25,379 nucleotides of DNA from DATJPD01 sp035506575 (lineage in GTDB: Bacteria > Pseudomonadota > Alphaproteobacteria > CACIAM-22H2). Positions 25,353 to 25,379 of this stretch are shown in pieces. Numbering within the stretch: the stretch's first letter is position 1; the number at the start of each line of letters is the position of its first letter. The notes beneath the pieces were generated by a model. It was not told the DNA's origin and did not search any database. It saw nothing but the letters and a program-made list of their open reading frames with translations. The DNA lies in NCBI GenBank assembly GCA_035506575.1, contig DATJPD010000141.1:1-25379 (forward strand), in the 5' to 3' direction. The translations under genes were made by a program, and so were the position numbers.

Positions 25353-25379
25353 CGCCGCCGCCGGCGATCCCGGCAGCGG
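25353..25379. other. Short GC-rich tail after the oxoprolinase stop
   Basis: Only 27 bases remain after the TAG. They are GC-rich, with no complete hairpin and T-run visible, so it cannot be said whether the operon continues. Confidence 0.3.

Overview
The window is high-GC bacterial chromosome, most likely from an alphaproteobacterium (Rhizobiales/Rhodospirillales-like). The reasons are the canonical mraZ-to-murG order, an alphaproteobacterial-style class A RNase P RNA next to mraZ, a PAS_7-type sensor kinase and frequent GTG starts. I see no insertion sequence, prophage, CRISPR array or tRNA.

Left part (1-11255, minus strand): a tightly packed dcw (division and cell wall) operon. It is transcribed right to left as mraZ, rsmH, ftsL, ftsI, murE, murF, mraY, murD, ftsW, murG, and murG runs off the left edge. 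Most junctions overlap by 1-4 bases or are separated by fewer than 13. Upstream of mraZ lie four TGGG boxes at an exact 10-bp pitch on a plausible promoter, and two small hairpins in the leader. This is probably a MraZ autoregulatory operator.

Middle part (11256-18524): rnpB on the minus strand with its own promoter, then a cytosolic-looking zinc amidase with a peptidoglycan-binding domain. Next comes a divergent pair of signalling genes: a receiver-histidine kinase fusion (minus) and a membrane-anchored triple-PAS histidine kinase (plus). A fumarylacetoacetate-hydrolase-family enzyme follows, ending in a strong terminator whose T-run touches the stop codon of a convergent, poorly characterised TPR/ATP-grasp-like gene.

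Right part (18599-25352): a LysR regulator diverges from a DUF1445 (D-glutamate cyclase/YcsI family) gene, followed by an MFS symporter and a full-length 1213-aa 5-oxoprolinase-type enzyme. A perfect T-N11-A palindrome sits between the regulator and the catabolic genes. I infer a regulated uptake and degradation module for D-glutamate, 5-oxoproline or a related lactam. It parallels the Bacillus ycsI/PxpABC operon but uses the single-chain OPLAH-type enzyme. This is the most interesting functional hypothesis in the window.
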